Below are positions 9,407-19,508 of a stretch of DNA of 64,000 bases, piece after piece. Both the position numbers and the translations under genes were made by a program. This DNA comes from Phenylobacterium sp. (GTDB taxonomy: Bacteria; Pseudomonadota; Alphaproteobacteria; Caulobacterales; Caulobacteraceae). The notes under the pieces were generated by a model. That model was given only the letters and a program-made list of their open reading frames with translations, had not been told where the DNA came from and did no database searches. The stretch covers positions 62,001-126,000 of the forward strand of contig JAGNIV010000008.1 of NCBI GenBank assembly GCA_018001015.1, written 5' to 3'. The first letter of the stretch is position 1. Each line of letters opens with the position of its first letter.

Positions 9407-9595
9407 TTAGAACAGGTCCGGATTCTGCTTGATCAGCGCCTTGACGTCGTCGTCCAGGCGCAGGCGGACGTCGGCGTCCAGCTTGGCGTAGATGGTGATC
9501 GGCTTCACATCGACATGCACGGTGGCGCAGGCCCCGAGCACGGACGCGAACACCGCGGTCGCCGCGAGCGCGGCGAGGGGTCGGGCGGATGTCAT
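9407..9595 (-). CDS. ynbE: YnbE-like outer-membrane lipoprotein
   Basis: This small lipoprotein has 62 residues, with a lipobox ending V-L-G-A-C23, so the mature chain is about 40 residues. The mature segment HVDVKPITIYAKLDADVRL fits the YnbE family, a short beta-strand peptide anchored in the outer membrane. Published E. coli work shows YnbE stacking onto the C-terminus of YdbH to complete a hydrophobic bridge across the periplasm. The gene sits between ydbH (10 bases upstream) and ydbL (6 bases downstream), exactly the E. coli order. The aspartate after the lipidated cysteine that would keep it in the inner membrane is absent (C-A-T), consistent with outer-membrane sorting. Confidence 0.85.
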   Translation of the reverse strand: MTSARPLAALAATAVFASVLGACATVHVDVKPITIYAKLDADVRLRLDDDVKALIKQNPDLF

Positions 9596-9605
9596 ATCGA
9601 AGACC

Positions 9606-12600
9606 TCATGGGTTGGGTTTCGCAGGGGTCGGCTGAACGGGGTCTGAACCGCGAAGCTTTTGATATTCGGCGAAGTCGCCCAGCAGTTGATCGAGGTTGA
9701 GGGACGAGTCCAGGGTCAGATCGACCTTGGTCCCCGACGGGAGGGGCAGCTTCCTGGTGAGGAAGCTGCGGGTGATCAGCTCCTGCGGGGTCAGCCAGAT
9801 CTCCTGATGGGTCGGCGGGGCGTTCTCGCCCTTGATGTGGAACAGGATCCCAAGCCGTCCCCTGGGCAGGCTGTTGACGGTGGCGTCCAGGCTCTGGAAG
9901 GCCAGGTTCTCCATGGCCTGATAGGCGAAGTCGGTGAAGGTGTCGGTCTCCGGGGCGGGGATCTTGTCCCCCAACGGCCCCGCCGCCACCGCGCCCTCGG
10001 CGGCGACGCCGGTCAGAGCCTCTCGGCGGATCGACAGGCGGCCCGGCCCGGTGGCGCGCAAGGTCCCGGCGGCGATCCGCACACCGTCCGGGGTCATGGT
10101 GAAGGGGATGGTCGCGTTGGCCCTGGCGGTGAGGTCCACACGATCGGCGAAGGGCGAGGCCTCAACCAGGTCCGAGAGCTGGACGTTCTCGAAGCTGACA
10201 ACGCCCTTCCAGGATTGGCCGCTGGCGAAGGGCAGGCTGAAGGGCGCCAGACGCACCTGGCCGCCACCAAGCGCCATCTCGAGTCCCGAGACATTCACCG
10301 CCTCGCCCTCGATGCCGAAGGTCACCTGGGCGGCCGTCAGGCCCGCCAACGCCTCAATGCGCCGGGCCTTCAGATTCTGGCCCGGTGCGGCCGTCAACGG
10401 CGCGAGGCTGGTGAAGGTGATCTGGCCCGCCAGGCCTGAAACCTGTCCCGCGGGACTGCGGAAATCGAGACCGGGGATGTCCAGCACTCCGCCGCTCATG
10501 GTCCCCGCCTTGGTCCAGGCCACCTGGCCCCGGAAGCTGGCCTGGCCGGTCGCGGGCGAGGCCACGAGGGCGGCGCGGGGCGACAGGGCGGCCGGCTGCA
10601 GGGCGCCCTCGGCGAAGGCCAGGCTGCCCGTGTCGAAGGTCAGGGCGCCGACACCGGTGGCGCCGTCGTGGCCAAGGTCACCCTGGCCCAGCGCGCGGCC
10701 CGCCGGGTCGCTGACACCGATGTCAGCCTTCCAAACCGCACCGCTGACGCGGGCCTGGGCGGTGGCGCGGACCGGGTTGAAGCGCAGGTCGGGGCTGGTG
10801 TCGGCCACCGTCGCGGTGGTCAGGACCAGGGTCCCGGCCAGCCGGCCGTCGGCGGCGCCGAGGTCCAGCCTACCGGCGCCCTGGCTCACCGCGGCCTGCA
10901 GGAACGGGACCTTCGCCGACAGGGCCTTGGCGCCCGCCCGGATGCGCCAGTCGCCGCGGGCCAGGGTGAACAGCGGGGCGCCGGTCGGGCAGAGTGTCGC
11001 CGCGATGGCCTCGACACTGTTGGCGCCCAGCTCCAGGCGGCCGGAGACCGGGGCGCATCGGGTGGCGGTGAAGGCGAGCGCGCCGTCCGACAGGCGCAGC
11101 TCGCCGTCCGCGGCGATGACCCCGTCGCGGACCGGACCGACGCCGGTCCTGGCCTTCAGGCGGGTCTGGGCGGTGAGGCCTCCGGGGCGCAGGCGGTAGC
11201 GGTCGACGGCCATCTCGACCTGGGGCAGGCCGCCGCTGACCACCACCAGCGTCAGAGCGCCGGCTCCCGAGGCGTAGAGCGGCGCGGCTCCCGTGGCCCG
11301 GAGGGTGGCCGTCCCACCCGCGCTCGGGCGCACGGTGAGCGGCGAGGTCAGGGCCAGGGTCAGGCCGCGCTCAGCCGCGGTGACGGAGAGCCCCGTGGTC
11401 TGCGCGTCGAAGCTGCGGGCGGCGCGCTTGAGGGCGGCGATCTCGGGGGCGTCTGCGGCGGTGGCGGCGCCTAGGCCCGACCAGTCGCCGTGGGTCGTGA
11501 CGGCTCCGGCCATGGCGATCTCGCCGCCCTTCGCGGCCAGGATCGCTGAGCCATGCAGGGTTCCGGAGAGCCTTGTCAGGGCGAGCTTGTCGCGGGTCAG
11601 GGCCTCGAAGGAGAGGCGGGTGGCGAGGCCCGCGGCGACCCGGTCGCCGCCGGTGCGGGTCCAGTTCAGGCCCTTGACGTCGGTGGCGGCGCGCAGGCCG
11701 CGGACCTGGGTTCCGGCCAGTTCGGCGCGGGCCGCGCCAAGGGTGGCGACGCCGTCGCCGGTGACGGCCAGGGTGTCGATCCAGCCGGCGGACTTGCCCC
11801 TGAAGTCGGCCTTCAGGCTGGCGTCGTGGAGGACGCTGGTCCCATAGGCGACGCGGCGCGCCTCGATGCTGAGGGCCTGGGTCAGGCCGCCGTCGCCGCG
11901 CCTGAGCTTGAGGTCGGGATAGGTGGTCCGGGCCGTCAGGCGGACGGTGGCGTCGCGGGCGCTGATCTGGCCCAGGGTCAGGTCGCCGACCACGACCTTC
12001 AGGGCCGAGGCCACCTGATCGCCCACCGTGACCAGGTGCAGCTCGCCGGGGCCAAGGCTCAAGGCCCGATCGGCGCCCTTGAGCCGGACGGGGGCGAAGG
12101 TGGCGTCGAGGCGCAGCAGGCGGCCGTCGTCGAGGCGGGCGCTGGTCCGCGCCAGCAGGGTTCCGTAGTCGGTGACCAGGCGCAGGCGGGCGTCTTCGAC
12201 CGTGATGGCCGGCTGCCGGGCGTCGGGGCGCGGGGGGCGCTTGCGGAGGTTGGCGATCAGGGGGTCGAGGGCGCCCAGGGTCAGGCGGCCGTCGTGCCAG
12301 CGGCCCTTGATGACCGGGCGGACCAGACGGACCGAGGTGACGGTGACGCCGGAGAGCGAGAGGCCGTAGCGGACCTCGGTGACCTGGGCGGTGAGGTCTG
12401 GGTCTGCGGCGGGACCGATGCGCAGGGCGCCCGTGAAGCCGCCGGGGCCGAAGGTGGAGAAGGCCACCTGGCTCTCGACGCCCTGGGAGCGCAGCCAGCC
12501 GGTCAGCGCCTCGCGGGCCAGGGCGCGACGGCCGGCATAGGTCGCCGCCAGGACCAGGGCGACGGCCACGGCGGTGACCACCAGGACGGTGCGCCAGGTT

Positions 12601-12629
12601 CGCCGGGGGTGGGTCGCGGGATCGGTCAA
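9606..12629 (-). CDS. ydbH: YdbH-like AsmA-superfamily intermembrane lipid bridge protein
   Basis: This 1007-residue protein has one N-terminal membrane anchor (about residues 13-32) and a very long periplasmic part made of repeating beta-strands. The sequence is rich in D/G/T/V, has hardly any cysteine, and resembles AsmA/TamB/YdbH proteins, which form hollow beta-taco tubes for phospholipid movement. The C-terminal region (about 850-1000), with NLAFQSLDATVNSLPRGRLG and LILFHIKGENAP-like text, matches the YdbH end that contacts YnbE. The start is the TTG at 12629, which just precedes the anchor; the ribosome site is weak. Its partners ynbE and ydbL follow directly. E. coli YdbH is of similar size (about 880 residues). 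Confidence 0.85.
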   Translation of the reverse strand: MTDPATHPRRTWRTVLVVTAVAVALVLAATYAGRRALAREALTGWLRSQGVESQVAFSTFGPGGFTGALRIGPAADPDLTAQVTEVRYGLSLSGVTVTSVRLVRPVIKGRWHDGRLTLGALDPLIANLRKRPPRPDARQPAITVEDARLRLVTDYGTLLARTSARLDDGRLLRLDATFAPVRLKGADRALSLGPGELHLVTVGDQVASALKVVVGDLTLGQISARDATVRLTARTTYPDLKLRRGDGGLTQALSIEARRVAYGTSVLHDASLKADFRGKSAGWIDTLAVTGDGVATLGAARAELAGTQVRGLRAATDVKGLNWTRTGGDRVAAGLATRLSFEALTRDKLALTRLSGTLHGSAILAAKGGEIAMAGAVTTHGDWSGLGAATAADAPEIAALKRAARSFDAQTTGLSVTAAERGLTLALTSPLTVRPSAGGTATLRATGAAPLYASGAGALTLVVVSGGLPQVEMAVDRYRLRPGGLTAQTRLKARTGVGPVRDGVIAADGELRLSDGALAFTATRCAPVSGRLELGANSVEAIAATLCPTGAPLFTLARGDWRIRAGAKALSAKVPFLQAAVSQGAGRLDLGAADGRLAGTLVLTTATVADTSPDLRFNPVRATAQARVSGAVWKADIGVSDPAGRALGQGDLGHDGATGVGALTFDTGSLAFAEGALQPAALSPRAALVASPATGQASFRGQVAWTKAGTMSGGVLDIPGLDFRSPAGQVSGLAGQITFTSLAPLTAAPGQNLKARRIEALAGLTAAQVTFGIEGEAVNVSGLEMALGGGQVRLAPFSLPFASGQSWKGVVSFENVQLSDLVEASPFADRVDLTARANATIPFTMTPDGVRIAAGTLRATGPGRLSIRREALTGVAAEGAVAAGPLGDKIPAPETDTFTDFAYQAMENLAFQSLDATVNSLPRGRLGILFHIKGENAPPTHQEIWLTPQELITRSFLTRKLPLPSGTKVDLTLDSSLNLDQLLGDFAEYQKLRGSDPVQPTPAKPNP

Positions 12630-12743
12630 GGGTCGCCGTTGCTGCCGGAAGAGGTGAAAACTCTAGCGCAAAAGCGGCGGCGGCGGGGCCGTTCCCGCAA
12701 ACATGTCGGTCGGCCGTGAGGGACCAAAACCCCCTTTCGCCGA

Positions 12744-12778
12744 CACGCCCCGGCAAGCCTCGCGGCAGCCGGGGCGTG
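12744..12778 (-). terminator. Perfect 11-bp hairpin between the SDR gene and ydbH
   Basis: CACGCCCCGGC (12744-12754) pairs perfectly with GCCGGGGCGTG (12768-12778) across a 13-base loop. It lies downstream of the SDR stop on the minus strand and upstream of ydbH. There is no clean U tract, so it may be an intrinsic terminator of weak type or a structural element. Next to it, 12790-12813 is a conspicuous AT-only patch that could serve as a promoter -10 region for ydbH. Confidence 0.45.
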
Positions 12779-12811
12779 GAATGGGCCTATCTATTTGATA
12801 TATAATATATT

Positions 12812-13588
12812 CTAGAGGCCTCCGAAGGAGGCCAGCGCGACCCCGCCGTCCACCGCGATCGTCTCGCCGACGACATAGTCACCAGCCCGGCTGGCCAGGT
12901 AGATGGCGGCCGCGGCCATGTCCTCGTCGCGGCCGATGCGGCGCGAGGGGATGCGCTTGGCGATCTGGTCGCCCTGGTCGCGGGCCACGCGGTTCATCTC
13001 CGAGGCGAAGGCGCCGGGCGCGATGCCGGTGACGTTGATCGAGTCCTCGATCAGCGTCGCGGCCATCCTGCGGGTCAGGTAGATCAGGCCCGACTTCGAC
13101 GCGTGGTAGGAATAGGTCTCCTGCGGATTGAGCCGGATGCCGTCGATCGAGCAGATGTTGATCACCTTGGCCGGCTGCTCGTGGCTGGCGGCGGCCTTGA
13201 GCACGCCGTGCAGGGCCTGGGTCAGGAAGAAGGGCGACTTCAGGTTCAGGTCCATGACCTTGTCCCAGCCGCTCTCCGGGAACTCGTCGAAGGACGCGCC
13301 CCAGGCGGCGCCGGCGTTGTTCACCAGGATGTCGAGCTTGGTCTCATGCTCAGCGAAGCGCTTGGCCAGCGCCTGGCAACCCTCGACCGTGGAGACGTCC
13401 TGCGGCAGGGAGATGCAGTTGGGACCCAGTTCCGCGGCGGTCTCGTCGCAGACGCCCGGCTTGCGCGAGGAGATATAGACCTTGGCGCCCTGCTCGATGA
13501 AGCCGGCGGCGATCATCTTGCCGATGCCGCGCGAGCCACCGGTGACCAGGGCCACGCGGCCCTTAAGCGAGAACAGATCCAGAGCCAT
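12812..13588 (-). CDS. SDR-family NAD(P)-dependent oxidoreductase
   Basis: This classical short-chain dehydrogenase/reductase has 258 residues. The cofactor motif TGGSRGIG is at 16-23, NNAG at 90-93, the catalytic Asn at 115, Ser147, and Tyr161-x3-Lys165. The ATG at 13588 has AAAGGAAG upstream; the longer open frame beyond it is rejected because it would run into the divergent gene. It is transcribed away from the fatty-acid oxidation gene at 13758, sharing a 169-base promoter region. The context suggests reduction or oxidation of a hydroxyacyl or oxo intermediate, but SDR substrates cannot be predicted from sequence. It may be a FabG-like 3-oxoacyl reductase or an unrelated alcohol dehydrogenase. 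Confidence 0.92.
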   Translation of the reverse strand: MALDLFSLKGRVALVTGGSRGIGKMIAAGFIEQGAKVYISSRKPGVCDETAAELGPNCISLPQDVSTVEGCQALAKRFAEHETKLDILVNNAGAAWGASFDEFPESGWDKVMDLNLKSPFFLTQALHGVLKAAASHEQPAKVINICSIDGIRLNPQETYSYHASKSGLIYLTRRMAATLIEDSINVTGIAPGAFASEMNRVARDQGDQIAKRIPSRRIGRDEDMAAAAIYLASRAGDYVVGETIAVDGGVALASFGGL

Positions 13589-13757
13589 CGGGCGCTTCCT
13601 TTTGATCGTTGAAACTTGGTCATAGACCCGCGTTTCCCCGGCGAAAACCCTACGCACATTTGACTCGCGCGCCGCGCGAGACGCCTGTAACAAGCGTTTG
13701 AATCTCTCCAGCCGCCCTGTCGAGAGGCGGCCCGAACCGACGACCGAGGACGCGCCC

Positions 13758-15839
<2,082 letters not shown>

Positions 15840-15852
15840 GGACCCGCCCCCG

Positions 15853-15954
15853 CTCATCCCGGCGAAGGCCGGGACCCAGTTTCATCACCTGCCTCCAGGA
15901 TTTTACTCCAAGGCCGAACCTTATGATCTGGCCCCCGGCCTTCGCCGGGGTGAG
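15853..15954. repeat. REP-like inverted repeat pair
   Basis: Two 21-base arms (15853-15873 and 15934-15954) are inverted copies with one mismatch. Each is itself a hairpin of the form CCCGGC-GAAG-GCCGGG. The consensus CATCCCGG...CCGGGACCCA recurs at 19388-19470. The pair lies between the hydratase/dehydrogenase and thiolase genes and may affect mRNA stability or termination. Confidence 0.8.
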
Positions 15955-16007
15955 CGGATCGGGGCCAGACCGCGGCCATAACCCCTCCTAAGAACCAAGG
16001 ATATTCC

Positions 16008-17210
16008 ATGCGCGAAGCCGTCATCGTCTCCACCGCCCGCACGCCGATCGGCAAGGCCTATCGCGGCGCGTTCAACAACACCTCCGGCGCCGAGCTGGGC
16101 GGCCACGCGATCGCCGAGGCGGTCAAGCGCGCCGGCATCGATCCGGCCACCGTCGATGACGTGGTGATGGGCGCCGCCCTGCAGCAGGGCACGACCGGCA
16201 ACAACATCGCGAGGCAAGCTGCGCTCCGCGCGGGCCTCCCCAACACCGTCTCGGGCATGACCCTGGACCGCCAGTGCTCCTCGGGCCTGATGGGCATCGC
16301 CACGGCCGCCAAGTACATCCTCAACGACGGCGCCAATGTCGCGGTCGGCGGCGGGCTGGAAAGCATCAGCCTGGTGCAGAACGACAAGATGAACCGCTAT
16401 CGCACCAGCGATAAGTGGCTGAACGAGCACGTTCCGGAAATCCACACCTCGATGATCGAGACCGCCGAGATCGTCGCCGAGCGCTACGGCGTCAGCCGCG
16501 AAGTCCAGGACGAGTACGCCTATCAGTCCCAGCAGCGCACCGCCGCGGCCCAGGCCGCCGGCGTGTTCGACGCCGAGATCGCGCCGCTGACCTCGATCAT
16601 GATGGTGCAGAACAAGGAAACCGGCGAGTTCTCCGAAAAGGAGGTCCGCCTGACCCAGGACGAGGGCAACCGTCCGCAGACGACGCTCGCGGACCTGCAG
16701 AAGCTGGCCCCGGTCTTCAAGGGCGGCCAGATCATCAAGGAAGGCAAGTACGTCACCGCCGGCAACGCCAGCCAGCTGTCGGACGGCGCCGCCGCCGTGG
16801 TGTTGATGGAGCGCAAGGAAGCCGAGCGTCTGGGCCTGACCCCGCTGGGCGCCTATCGCGGCATGGCCGTGGCCGGCTGCGGCCCGGAAGAAATGGGCAT
16901 CGGCCCGGTCTTCGCGATCCCCAAGCTGCTGGAACGTAACGGCCTGAAGATCGACGACATCGACATGTGGGAGCTGAACGAAGCGTTCGGCAGCCAGGTG
17001 GTCTATTGCCGCGACAAGCTGGGCATCGACCCGGCGAAGTACAACATCAGCGGCGGCGCGATCTCCATCGGCCACCCCTACGGCATGACCGGCGCGCGCG
17101 CGACCGGCCACATCCTGCACGAGGGCAAGCGCCGCGGTTACAAGTACGGCGTCGTGACCATGTGCGTCGGCGGCGGCATGGGCGCCGCAGGGCTCTTTGA
17201 AATCTTCTAA
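16008..17210 (+). CDS. Acetyl-CoA C-acyltransferase (thiolase)
   Basis: This 400-residue thiolase carries the full catalytic set: acyl-accepting Cys90 (DRQCSSG), His356 (GHPYGMTG) and Cys386 ([10 protein letters not shown]). It cleaves 3-oxoacyl-CoA with CoA, releasing acetyl-CoA, and would act on products of the hydratase/dehydrogenase encoded 168 bases upstream. The start ATG 16008 gives the family-typical [15 protein letters not shown]. The last ten codons, stop included, reappear 59 bases downstream (see the repeat entry). A biosynthetic acetoacetyl-CoA thiolase is possible, but the neighbour favours beta-oxidation. Confidence 0.95.
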   Translation: MREAVIVSTARTPIGKAYRGAFNNTSGAELGGHAIAEAVKRAGIDPATVDDVVMGAALQQGTTGNNIARQAALRAGLPNTVSGMTLDRQCSSGLMGIATAAKYILNDGANVAVGGGLESISLVQNDKMNRYRTSDKWLNEHVPEIHTSMIETAEIVAERYGVSREVQDEYAYQSQQRTAAAQAAGVFDAEIAPLTSIMMVQNKETGEFSEKEVRLTQDEGNRPQTTLADLQKLAPVFKGGQIIKEGKYVTAGNASQLSDGAAAVVLMERKEAERLGLTPLGAYRGMAVAGCGPEEMGIGPVFAIPKLLERNGLKIDDIDMWELNEAFGSQVVYCRDKLGIDPAKYNISGGAISIGHPYGMTGARATGHILHEGKRRGYKYGVVTMCVGGGMGAAGLFEIF

Positions 17211-17299
17211 GAGCCCGACCGCGGCGCCCATCACTTTGGATGGCTGAAATCGCTCTCGCGATTTCAGCGGGCGCCGCAGGGCTGTTCGAGATCTTCTAA
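17181..17299 (+). repeat. Second copy of the thiolase 3' end
   Basis: The final 30 bases of the thiolase gene (17181-17210, coding GAAGLFEIF-stop) recur at 17270-17299. The two copies differ at three positions, all synonymous third bases (Leu, Phe, Glu). The 59 bases between them contain a perfect hairpin. The pattern looks like displacement of an old gene end by an inserted or recombined segment that rebuilt the coding sequence. Confidence 0.85.
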
Positions 17300-17311
17300 G
17301 TTTCAGCCATC
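17239..17311. repeat. Nested inverted repeats around the duplicated thiolase end
   Basis: CTGAAATCGC (17244-17253) and GCGATTTCAG (17258-17267) form a perfect 10-bp stem with a TCTC loop. The outer sequence GATGGCTGAAA (17239-17249) is repeated in inverted form as TTTCAGCCATC (17301-17311), so the second thiolase-end copy lies inside an 11-bp inverted repeat. Confidence 0.8.
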
Positions 17312-17324
17312 TAAGTTCGACGAA

Positions 17325-17351
17325 GGGCCGTCCGCGAGGGCGGCCCTTTTT
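17325..17351 (+). terminator. Rho-independent terminator of the beta-oxidation operon
   Basis: The stem GGGCCGTCC (17325-17333) pairs with GGGCGGCCC (17338-17346), with one T-G wobble and a GCGA tetraloop. Five T residues follow directly. This is a textbook intrinsic terminator for the plus-strand genes ending with the thiolase. Confidence 0.88.
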
Positions 17352-17613
17352 CGTGATGCATTGGCTGCCGCACCCCCTCACCCCCGACGAGGGCGAGAGG
17401 TGTTGGTGGGGGCCCGGACCCCTGCGCTGGTTTTCAGCGGGGATGGGCGCTGTTGAAAGCCTGATCCCCCTTCCCCCTCGATGGGGGAAGGGTCGGGGAT
17501 GGGGGTGAGCGCAGAGAGGTTGGCGAGAAGCGCAGTCGGCGCTGTCCGCAACGCCCTTCACCCCGACTCAGCGGCGACACCCCCATCCAACCTTCCCCCA
17601 TCGAGAGGGAAGG
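17352..17613. repeat. Intergenic palindromic repeat block
   Basis: No gene is visible in these 262 bases. CCTTCCCCCTCGATGGGGGAAGG (17469-17491, described here as a 23-base unit) returns inverted at 17591-17613 with one difference. CTCACCCCC-type sequences flank the inner side. This is a dispersed, structure-forming intergenic element between convergent genes. Confidence 0.7.
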
Positions 17614-19008
17614 CTATGAGCCCAATAGGTCCCGCATGTAGGGGTTGAGCATCTTCCCCTGCGGGTCCAGGCGGCGGCGGACGGCCTGGAAGGCGTTCCA
17701 GTCCGGATAGAGGTTCGCCAGCTGAGGGGCCTTGAGGCTGTGGAGCTTGCCCCAGTGGGGGCGGCCGCCGTGTTTCAGGAAGATCGGCTGGATCAGCTCG
17801 AACAGGAACTTGTAGTCGTCCTTGTAATAGCAGTGGACGGCGACCGAGCCGCGCGGACCGCCGTTGAAGGGCGAAAGCCAGGCGTCGTCGGCGGCGATGC
17901 GGCGCAGTTCGATGGGGAAGAAGACGTCCTTGCGGTGGGTCTCTAGGGCCGCCACCACCGCCTTCAGCGCCGCCATCTGGGTCTCCGGCGGCAGGTGGAA
18001 CTCCATCTCGTTGAAGCGGATGGGACGCTCGGTGGAGAGCAGCTTCCAGCCCTCACCCACGGCTTCTTCCGGCTTGGTCCCGCCCAGCAGGGCCTTGGCG
18101 GCGGCCTTGCGCAGGGGGGTGGAGAAGCCGAGCAGGTTGCGCAGTTGCTTCAGGGCCTCGAGGAAGACGTCGTCGCTGGAGGCGGTGGGCGCGGTGGCCG
18201 GCAGGTCGGTCTCATCGTGGGTGATGTTGGCGGCGAGATCTGTGAAGGGGACGGCGTAGAACTCGTAGTTCCGGTGCTTGGCCCAGCGGGCCTCGGCCTG
18301 GGCGATCGTGTCGGCCAGGGGCTCGATCCAGACGTGGCGGTGCAGGCGGCGGTTCTCCGAGGTCTTCAGCCGCACCTGGGTGATGACGCCGAGCGCCCCC
18401 ATCGAGACGCGGGCGGCGTTGAAGACGTCGGCATTGCGGCTGGCGTCGCAGTCGAGGATTTCGCCCGAGACGGTGGCCAGCCGCAGGGCGGTGATGTCGC
18501 CGTGCAGGGCCTTGAGGCTGGTTCCGGTCCCGTGGGTGCCCGTGCCGATGGCGCCGCCCAGGGACTGCTTGTTGATGTCGGGCAGGTTGGGCATGGCCCG
18601 GCCCTTGGCGGCGAGCGCCGGGCCGAGCGCGCCCAGGCGCGTGCCGGTCCAGACGACGGCCTCGTCGCCCTCCCAGCGCGCGATGCCAGCCACCTGATCC
18701 AGGGTCATCAGTGTGCCGGAGGTGGGGACCAGGGCGGTGAAGGAGTGGCCGGCGCCCACCGGGCGGATGGGAACGGGCGTGGTCTTCAGCACCTTCGCGA
18801 GCTCGGCCTCGGAGGTCGGCGCGCTGCGGACCGCCGGATAGGCGCTCTCAATCCCCGACCAGTTGCGCCAGAGCATCCTGCCCTGGGCGTTGACGCTGGC
18901 GGGGGCTGCGGGTTCCGGCTTCTCACGGGTGGCGAGGAAGACCCCGCCGCCGGCCACGGCGACCACACCGGCGCCTCCGGCCAGCAGGGCGTTGCGGCGG
19001 CTGATCAC
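17614..19008 (-). CDS. FAD-linked aldonolactone oxidase/dehydrogenase (ALO family)
   Basis: This 464-residue flavoprotein begins with a twin-arginine-like leader (MISRRNALLAGGAGVVAVAGG) and is probably exported. VGAGHSFT places the covalent FAD histidine at His88, and GTGTHGTGT completes the FAD site of the vanillyl-alcohol-oxidase fold. The C-terminal RPHWGKLHSL motif is the signature of the D-arabinono/L-gulono-1,4-lactone oxidase group. These enzymes oxidise sugar lactones at C2. The GTG start overlaps the stop of the cytochrome c gene by 4 bases (GTGA), so the two are translationally coupled and the cytochrome may accept the electrons instead of oxygen. A broader alditol oxidase role is possible. 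Confidence 0.9.
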   Translation of the reverse strand: MISRRNALLAGGAGVVAVAGGGVFLATREKPEPAAPASVNAQGRMLWRNWSGIESAYPAVRSAPTSEAELAKVLKTTPVPIRPVGAGHSFTALVPTSGTLMTLDQVAGIARWEGDEAVVWTGTRLGALGPALAAKGRAMPNLPDINKQSLGGAIGTGTHGTGTSLKALHGDITALRLATVSGEILDCDASRNADVFNAARVSMGALGVITQVRLKTSENRRLHRHVWIEPLADTIAQAEARWAKHRNYEFYAVPFTDLAANITHDETDLPATAPTASSDDVFLEALKQLRNLLGFSTPLRKAAAKALLGGTKPEEAVGEGWKLLSTERPIRFNEMEFHLPPETQMAALKAVVAALETHRKDVFFPIELRRIAADDAWLSPFNGGPRGSVAVHCYYKDDYKFLFELIQPIFLKHGGRPHWGKLHSLKAPQLANLYPDWNAFQAVRRRLDPQGKMLNPYMRDLLGS

Positions 19009-19349
19009 GACGGCGCCCCCTCACGATCGGCGATGAAGCGGGTCAGGGCCTTGAAGTCCTCGGGCGTGCAAGCGGCGCACTGACCGGTGGCCGGCATGGC
19101 GCGGTAGCCCTGGATGACGTGGTCCAGTAGGACCTGTTCGCCCTGATGCCAGCGGGGCGCCCAGGCGCGCGCGTCATGCACCAGGGGCGCGCCGGCGGCG
19201 GGGTTGGTGTGGCAGGCCTTGCAGGAGCCCTCATAGAGGGCGGCCAGGCGCGGGTCGGCGGGCTTGAGGCTGGCATAGTCAGCGGGCGGCCCGGCCGGCT
19301 TGGCGCAGGCGGCGAGGCCCAGCAGTGCGATCAGAACAAGGTGTCTCAA
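19005..19349 (-). CDS. Class I (c5-like) cytochrome c lipoprotein
   Basis: This 114-residue protein begins at TTG 19349, chosen because GGGGGGAAG lies 4 bases upstream. The longer ATG start would begin inside an intergenic repeat and put 14 extra charged residues before the signal peptide. The lipobox is G-L-A-A-C15. The haem site is C43-K-A-C46-H47, with a probable distal ligand Met85 (YRAMPATG). The C91-A-A-C94 pair matches the disulfide of cytochrome c5. It is membrane-tethered on the periplasmic side. The downstream flavoprotein overlaps it, so it likely shuttles electrons from lactone oxidation to the respiratory chain. Confidence 0.9.
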   Translation of the reverse strand: MRHLVLIALLGLAACAKPAGPPADYASLKPADPRLAALYEGSCKACHTNPAAGAPLVHDARAWAPRWHQGEQVLLDHVIQGYRAMPATGQCAACTPEDFKALTRFIADREGAPS

Positions 19350-19387
19350 ACGTCTTCCCCCCGGGGCGCGGCCCTCTTCACGTCGTG

Positions 19388-19494
19388 TCATCCCGGTTTT
19401 CGCGCGAGCGAAAGACCGGGACCCATAGACACCGATTTATCCGGCACGCCCCGCGTGTCTGGGTCCCGGACAAGTGCTACGCACTTTCCAGGGC
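19388..19494. repeat. REP-like repeat, same family as the one at 15.9 kb
   Basis: CATCCCGG followed by a hairpin and CCGGGACCCATAGACAC (19416-19432) faces an inverted copy GTGTCTGGGTCCCGG (19455-19469). It lies between the cytochrome c gene and the hydrolase stop on the minus strand. No gene is visible in this gap. Confidence 0.75.
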
Positions 19495-19508
19495 GACAGC
19501 GAGGAGAG

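Noticed and set aside
15921-17561. 546-codon antisense frame over the thiolase gene
   Set aside because: It overlaps the well-supported thiolase completely and crosses repeats and a terminator; composition is that of a shadow frame.
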